Source: Proteles cristata cristata
Lineage: Eukaryota; Chordata; Mammalia; Carnivora; Hyaenidae
Direction of reading: 5' to 3'
Assembly: GCA_017311185.1 (NCBI GenBank)
Contig: JAESUZ010001269.1
Location: 124,001-188,000 of the forward strand
DNA length: 64,000 bases
Both the position numbers and the translations under genes were made by a program. Under the pieces are notes generated by a model. The model saw only the letters and a program-made list of their open reading frames with translations. It was not told where the DNA came from and ran no database searches. This document shows positions 59,882-64,000 of the stretch, piece by piece. The stretch's first letter is position 1, and every line of letters starts with the position of its first letter.

Positions 59882-61294
59882 GTAGGTATATTGACCTTAG
59901 CCATTAATTGGCTGAGTTTTAAATGATCAGAGAGTTTAAATTCATACATTTTAGAGAATTCCAAAATATTTAAGTGAACATTGCTGTGTCCCTCTCCAAA
60001 TTCAATTCATTCTCTCGGTCCCCTTGAAAGAGAAGGGGCCCTACAGAAGATATGAACAGACACTTCTCCAAAGAGGACATCCAGATGGCCAACAGACACA
60101 TGAAACAATGCTCAGCATCCCTCCTCATCAGGGAAATACAAATCAAAACCACACTGAGATACCACCTCACGCCAGTCAGAGTGGCTAAAATGAGCCAATC
60201 AGAGAACTCTAGATGCTGGCGAGGATGTGGAGAAACGGGCACCCTCCTACACTGTTGGTGGGAATGTAAACTGGTACAGCCCCTCTGGAAAACAGTGTGG
60301 AGGTTCCTCAGGAAACTAACAATAGAACTCCCCTATGACCCAGCAATAGCACTGCTAGGAATTTACCCAAGGGATACAGAAATGCTGATGCATAGGAGCA
60401 CATGTACCCCAATGTTCATAGCAGCACTCTCCACAATAGCTAAAACCTGGAAAGAGCCTAAGTGTCCATCAACAGATGAATGGATCAAGAAGATGTGGTT
60501 TATCTATACCATGGAATACTACATGGCAATGAGAAAGAATAAAATCTGGCCATGTGTAGCAACATGGATGGACCTCGAGGGTGTTATGCTGAGCGAAATA
60601 AGACAGGCAGAGAAGGACAAATATCATATGTGTGCACGTATAGGAGGATTAGGAGGAACTTGATGGAGGAACAAGGGGGAGAAGAAGGGGGGAAATGGTG
60701 GGGGAAAGGGAGAGAGGCAAACCATGAGAGACTCTTGAATGCTGACAAAAACTGAGGACTGATGGATGTGGGAGGAGGGAGGATGGGCATGGAGGAGGAC
60801 ACTTGAGGGGATGAGCACTGAGTGTTATGTGGAAACTAATTTGACATTAAACTATTTGTAAAAAAAAAAAAAAAGAAAGAGAAGGGACCCTGATTTTTGA
60901 TTGACCTTCAAAGACCATCTCCTGCATTTCCGGGCTGAAAAGATAAATGAAATGATTGAATTCCTAAAATTCTAAAAGGGAAACCCCAACAATGTTTGGT
61001 TGCTTAATAACCACACTGCCAGGTGGTGCCATTCTTCAGTTTTATCAAATCCCCTTAACCTCCTTTGTTTCTAATCTCAGAAGAGAATAAACATTTGCAT
61101 CCTTTTCCCAAAAGGGATGGCATGAGAGTAATGGCCCCTCTCTTCATGCATAATTGGAACAGTTCTTAAGACCATTTTAAAAATTGCTAGTATTACTAAT
61201 GCTAATGATGATAATGATCTATCTTCCTTTTTTTGGCACTAGTTTCAAATGGCTATGCTGTTGTTATAGGACTCCTTGATTTGGTCTTTTGCAG
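59882..61294 (+). other. AGXT2: AGXT2 intron 8
   Basis: Most of the intron is one sense-strand, 5'-truncated L1 (60043-60874). The remainder shows nothing recognised. Confidence 0.8.
60043..60874 (+). mobile_element. L1 3' fragment with open C-terminal ORF2 segment
   Basis: Sense-strand, 5'-truncated L1 in AGXT2 intron 8. 60052-60663 is open for 203 codons and encodes the C-terminal end of ORF2p ([46 protein letters not shown]), then the 3' UTR and an A15 tail at 60860-60874. The flanking repeat is GAAAGAGAAGGGGCCCT at 60026-60042 and the same with one change at 60875-60891. It has no start region, RT core or endonuclease and so is not functional. Confidence 0.94.
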
Positions 61295-61387
61295 GGGGTG
61301 AATGGAGTTGTTCAGTACCCCAAGGGGTTTCTAAAGGAAGCCTTCAAGCTAGTGCGAGAGCAAGGAGGTGTGTGCATCGCAGATGAG
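61295..61387 (+). CDS. AGXT2: AGXT2 coding exon 9 (last exon in window)
   Basis: Acceptor GTCTTTTGCAG ends at 61294; donor GTGAGT begins at 61388. It encodes residues 290-320, [20 protein letters not shown] then [11 protein letters not shown]. Asp319 is the PLP N1 partner of the family. The remaining exons, including TMAKGIGNG with the PLP lysine, lie beyond 64000. Confidence 0.96.
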
Positions 61388-61783
61388 GTGAGTGGCTGTG
61401 GCCTGGGTATGGTGTAGGGCAGCCAAGACAGGAAAGGCACAGGGAGAAACCTCTTTAAACCTTCCTCTACAACCCAAGAAAATGAAGCTTTTGCTAGTTG
61501 ACTGGTTGGTTAGTAGATTAACGAGTACAGAACCTTAACAAGTACAGAACTTAAATATCCAAATTGCAGTCTATTAAATGAGTAGCTAACAGGCACAGCT
61601 GATGCTGTCATCACAGGTGACATACCATCACTCAACATAACTTTTAAATTCCCATTTGGGGATTGAATCCGGGGCAGTTCAAAAACCACATAGAAAACTT
61701 AACCTCATGACCAAGTTTTCATCTTAGATTTGCCAAAATAGTATAAACCAGCCCAACAGCATTCATCTTAATAAGAAAACTTG

Positions 61784-61851
61784 TGCAGCAGTTGGGTACG
61801 TCAGTCACTTAAGTGTCCAAATTTTGATTTCAGCTCAGGTCATAATCTCAC
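61784..61851 (+). mobile_element. CAN-SINE 5' half (interrupted)
   Basis: GCAGCAGTTGGGTACGTCAG head remnant through TCAGGTCATAATCTCAC, then cut off by the next SINE. Confidence 0.7.
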
Positions 61852-61854
61852 GCT

Positions 61855-62075
61855 GCCCATGTCGGCAGTTGGTTAAGCATTCGACTCGGACTCAGGTCAT
61901 GATCTTACAGTTCATGAGTTCAAGCCCCGCGTTGGGCTCTGTGCTGACTGCCAGCTCAGAGCCTGGAGTCTGTTTCAGATTTTGTCTCTCTCTCTCTCTG
62001 ACCCTTCCCTGCTCACACTGTCTCTCTCTCGCACTCTCAGAAATAAATAAAACATTAAAAAATTTTATAAAAATA
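61855..62075 (+). mobile_element. CAN-SINE, head damaged
   Basis: GTCGGCAGTTGGTTAAGC head remnant. The body, with GTTGGGCTCTGTGCTGACTG and AAATAAATAAAACATTAAA tail, is near consensus and shares the CTGACTGCCAGCTCAG lineage bases. Confidence 0.85.
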
Positions 62076-62261
62076 CATGACTTTCAGAATTTTCTAAGAT
62101 ATGTGGTTTTATCACTTTCAAGGACATAATTGGAAACTATCTCACACAGGGTGATCTTAAGAAGGATTGTCCTAATGACTAGGTGAAGATATAAATAGCT
62201 ACATCTATCAGATACATATAATAACAGTTCTATAAGGTATGTCCCCATTGTTATTATTTCA

Positions 62262-62483
62262 TTTTAAAAGTTTATTTATTTATTTATTTGTTAATTTATT
62301 TATTTATTTATTTTCATTTATTTGAGAAGGGTGGGGAAAAAAGGGAGATGGAGAATCCCAAGCAGACCCTGTACTGTCAGCACAGAGCCTTATGTGGGGC
62401 TCGAACCCACAAACTGTGAGATCATGACCTGAGCTGAAACCAAGAGTCCAACACTCAACCGACTGAGCCACCTAGGCACTCTT
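62262..62483 (-). mobile_element. CAN-SINE, antisense, TTTA-expanded tail
   Basis: TTTATTTATTTATTTATTTG tail expansion at 62271-62325, then CGACTGAGCCACCTAGGCAC at the head end. Confidence 0.92.
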
Positions 62484-63569
62484 ATTGTATCATTTTGATA
62501 GATAAGTGAATATAAGTCCAAGATGATTCAATCATCTGTCAAGCCCATGCGGTTGGTAGGGAAAGAGCTTGAACTCAAACCCACACTCCAAGAGCACACT
62601 AACCACTGAGCCAAGCTGCATCTCGAAAATGACAGAACAATGGAGAGGAAGTCAAAGAATGGCAGAAAAAAAGAGGGCAGGAGATGGGAAGCCTAAATAC
62701 AGATCCAGTCCTGCCACAAGTGATCTTCCACAAATGATCTTAATTAGCACTTTAAAATGAAGAATAGAAAATCAAAGAGAGAAAATTGGCCATCCCTGGA
62801 GCCAAGTGGGCAGCTGGTCTCTGCTGGTCTGGCAGGGACTAGGCTTCGGTTTGAAACTGACTGCTTTTAGGCATGGCATGGACACCCGTAGTTACCACCC
62901 CTGCTCATTGTTGCAGACTCAGGCCACTTCTCTCACTAGTAGATGCTCCCCACCCCCAAGACAGCTGAGTTTATGAACCTCAGATGAAGTTGTCTCTGTT
63001 CTACTGAGAGATTCTATGAAATGGATGCTTCCCTACTGACTAAACATGGTGTATTGTCCTACATAAATTCATGCGTTGTCTAAGACATCTGATTTTTCAT
63101 CTTTATTCATGGTACTTATGGGGTAAAAAATGAAGACTGGCAGAAAAACAAAATGGATGGATTTTCCATGAGCTCTTCCCACATTATCTTGTTCAGGCAA
63201 ATTCCTCGACTTGCCCAGAGGTTCATCACTAGGAGGTAGAAGATCTAAGACGTGAGCCCTTGCCTATCTGACCCCCGTGTCTAAGCTCTTCTACATTGTT
63301 CACTACCATGTGCTTCTAACCCCTGATGTCTGCCTTTGCAGTGGCCTTGATAAAGCAGGGAAATGAGAAGGATGCCTGATCTTTTGATTGTATTTCAGAA
63401 TCAACTTCAAGTGCCCATACCTCTATCACAACCTGCAATACATGTAGGCATAGAGAGACAGAGATAGACAGACCAAGAGACTGAGAGTGAGAAAGAGATC
63501 AAGGAGCCTTACCAGAAAGGCTCTGGTAGAAATTTCCATGGAAATGTCTGTGTGGCTTTATTTAATTAG

Positions 63570-63870
63570 GCACTTCTGCTACATCTTTATTCATTCTGCA
63601 AACACTACCCACTTTTATCAGCCACTTTGCTACATGTCGTGAAGAGAGGAATAATATGCAGCCCCTGTCATCAGACACATACAGTGGTGACAACAGTCCA
63701 AGATGAGAGTCCTGATGACAGCATGCTGAGGTACCTTGAGAGGGAGACCTTGGAGGGTTCAGGAAAATCTTCTTAGACCAAATGATGAAGAAGCTATGTT
63801 TTGAAGGACAAGAGGAGCTAGTGAGGTAAAGAAGCAGGGAGAGTGTCTTCTAGAAAGAGTGGGAAAGCAC
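63570..63870 (+). mobile_element. L2-like relic
   Basis: TTTATTCATTCTGCAAACAC ... GAGAGGAATAATATGCAGCC ... AAGAAGCTATGTTTTGAAGG fits the general L2 layout. Diverged; assignment by recollection. Confidence 0.45.
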
Positions 63871-64000
63871 ACACAAATATGCTAAAGATAACGTAGTTCA
63901 ATCCTGATTTAACTGGCTTCACTGGGTCATCTCGTAACATAATTCTCAGGAAGGAGAGGAGATCACAGGGAAGAGAATAACTAGCCTATGCGGGCCCTGT

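Larger units (their letters stand above)
43452..61387 (+). other. AGXT2: AGXT2 gene, 5' part (coding exons 1-9; gene continues past window)
   Basis: Alanine-glyoxylate aminotransferase 2, a mitochondrial class III PLP-dependent transaminase (EC 2.6.1.44). It uses alanine or beta-aminoisobutyrate as amino donors and glyoxylate or pyruvate as acceptors, and also degrades asymmetric dimethylarginine; known mainly in liver and kidney. Joined exons 43452-43539, 46908-46993, 48492-48676, 51444-51567, 53186-53280, 55018-55111, 55895-55988, 59781-59881 and 61295-61387 give 960 nt, exactly 320 codons with no stop. Residues 1 to about 40 are arginine-rich without acids, fitting a mitochondrial presequence. 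Family motifs seen: NSGSEAN (167-173), YHG (196-198), AEPIQGVNG (285-293) and the DE at 319-320 of the IADEV motif, whose Asp holds the PLP pyridine nitrogen. About 190 C-terminal residues, including the PLP lysine, lie outside. The exon 7 donor is weak. Confidence 0.96.
61388..64000 (+). other. AGXT2: AGXT2 intron 9 (to window end)
   Basis: Contains a partial SINE followed by a second SINE (61784-62075), an antisense SINE with a TTTA-expanded tail (62262-62483), a MIR-like minus piece (62490-62625) and an L2-like stretch (63570-63870). No exon 10 signal was recognised before 64000. Confidence 0.65.

Noticed and set aside
60052..60663. 203-codon plus-strand open frame as a host gene
   Set aside because: L1 ORF2 C-terminus inside a 5'-truncated insertion with target repeats; no promoter, start region or catalytic domains.

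Overview
The window is mammalian nuclear DNA from a carnivore, almost certainly a cat (Felidae). About 26 tRNA-derived CAN-SINE copies carry the feliform body (GCGCCTGGGTGGCTCAG ... GTTCGTGGGTTCGAGCCC ... CT-rich tract, AATAAA tail), and several L1 copies are of carnivore type. Nothing prokaryotic, viral or plasmid-like was seen, and there is no novel multi-gene 'system'. The content is two ordinary host genes with large introns and dense retroposons.

Layout. (1) 1-12870: 5' flank or 5'-UTR intron of PRLR, dominated by a 4.5-kb antisense L1 (about 4440-8962) plus SINEs and old L1M/MIR pieces. (2) 12871-27611: the whole coding part of the prolactin receptor gene PRLR on the + strand. Eight coding exons were found by translation and GT-AG boundaries; they join in frame to a 623-residue receptor. 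(3) 27612 to about 34900: probable PRLR 3'-UTR and downstream sequence, with an early AATAAA at 27871. (4) about 34900-43450: intergenic, with L1 and SINE insertions and a repeat-poor island at about 41555-43450 that ends in the AGXT2 promoter. (5) 43452-64000: the first nine coding exons (320 codons, all in frame) of AGXT2, mitochondrial alanine-glyoxylate aminotransferase 2, on the + strand. The gene runs off the right edge; the exon with the PLP-binding lysine is not in the window. The head-to-tail order PRLR then AGXT2 matches human 5p13 (from memory).

The two genes are neighbours, not partners. PRLR is a type I cytokine receptor that signals through JAK2/STAT5. AGXT2 is a liver/kidney PLP enzyme handling glyoxylate, beta-aminoisobutyrate and dimethylarginines.

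Main points of interest: the receptor tail has only four tyrosines, against ten in my recollection of human PRLR; a perfect HNF4 motif lies just upstream of the AGXT2 start codon; a (GT)19 tract sits 54 bp before AGXT2 exon 4; AGXT2 exon 7 has a weak splice donor; a 29-bp orphan SINE 5' stub lies between 19-bp target duplications; a perfect 17-bp hairpin lies at 40362-40401; and a young, distinct SINE lineage clusters around the AGXT2 5' end. Human comparisons are from memory and no database was searched.
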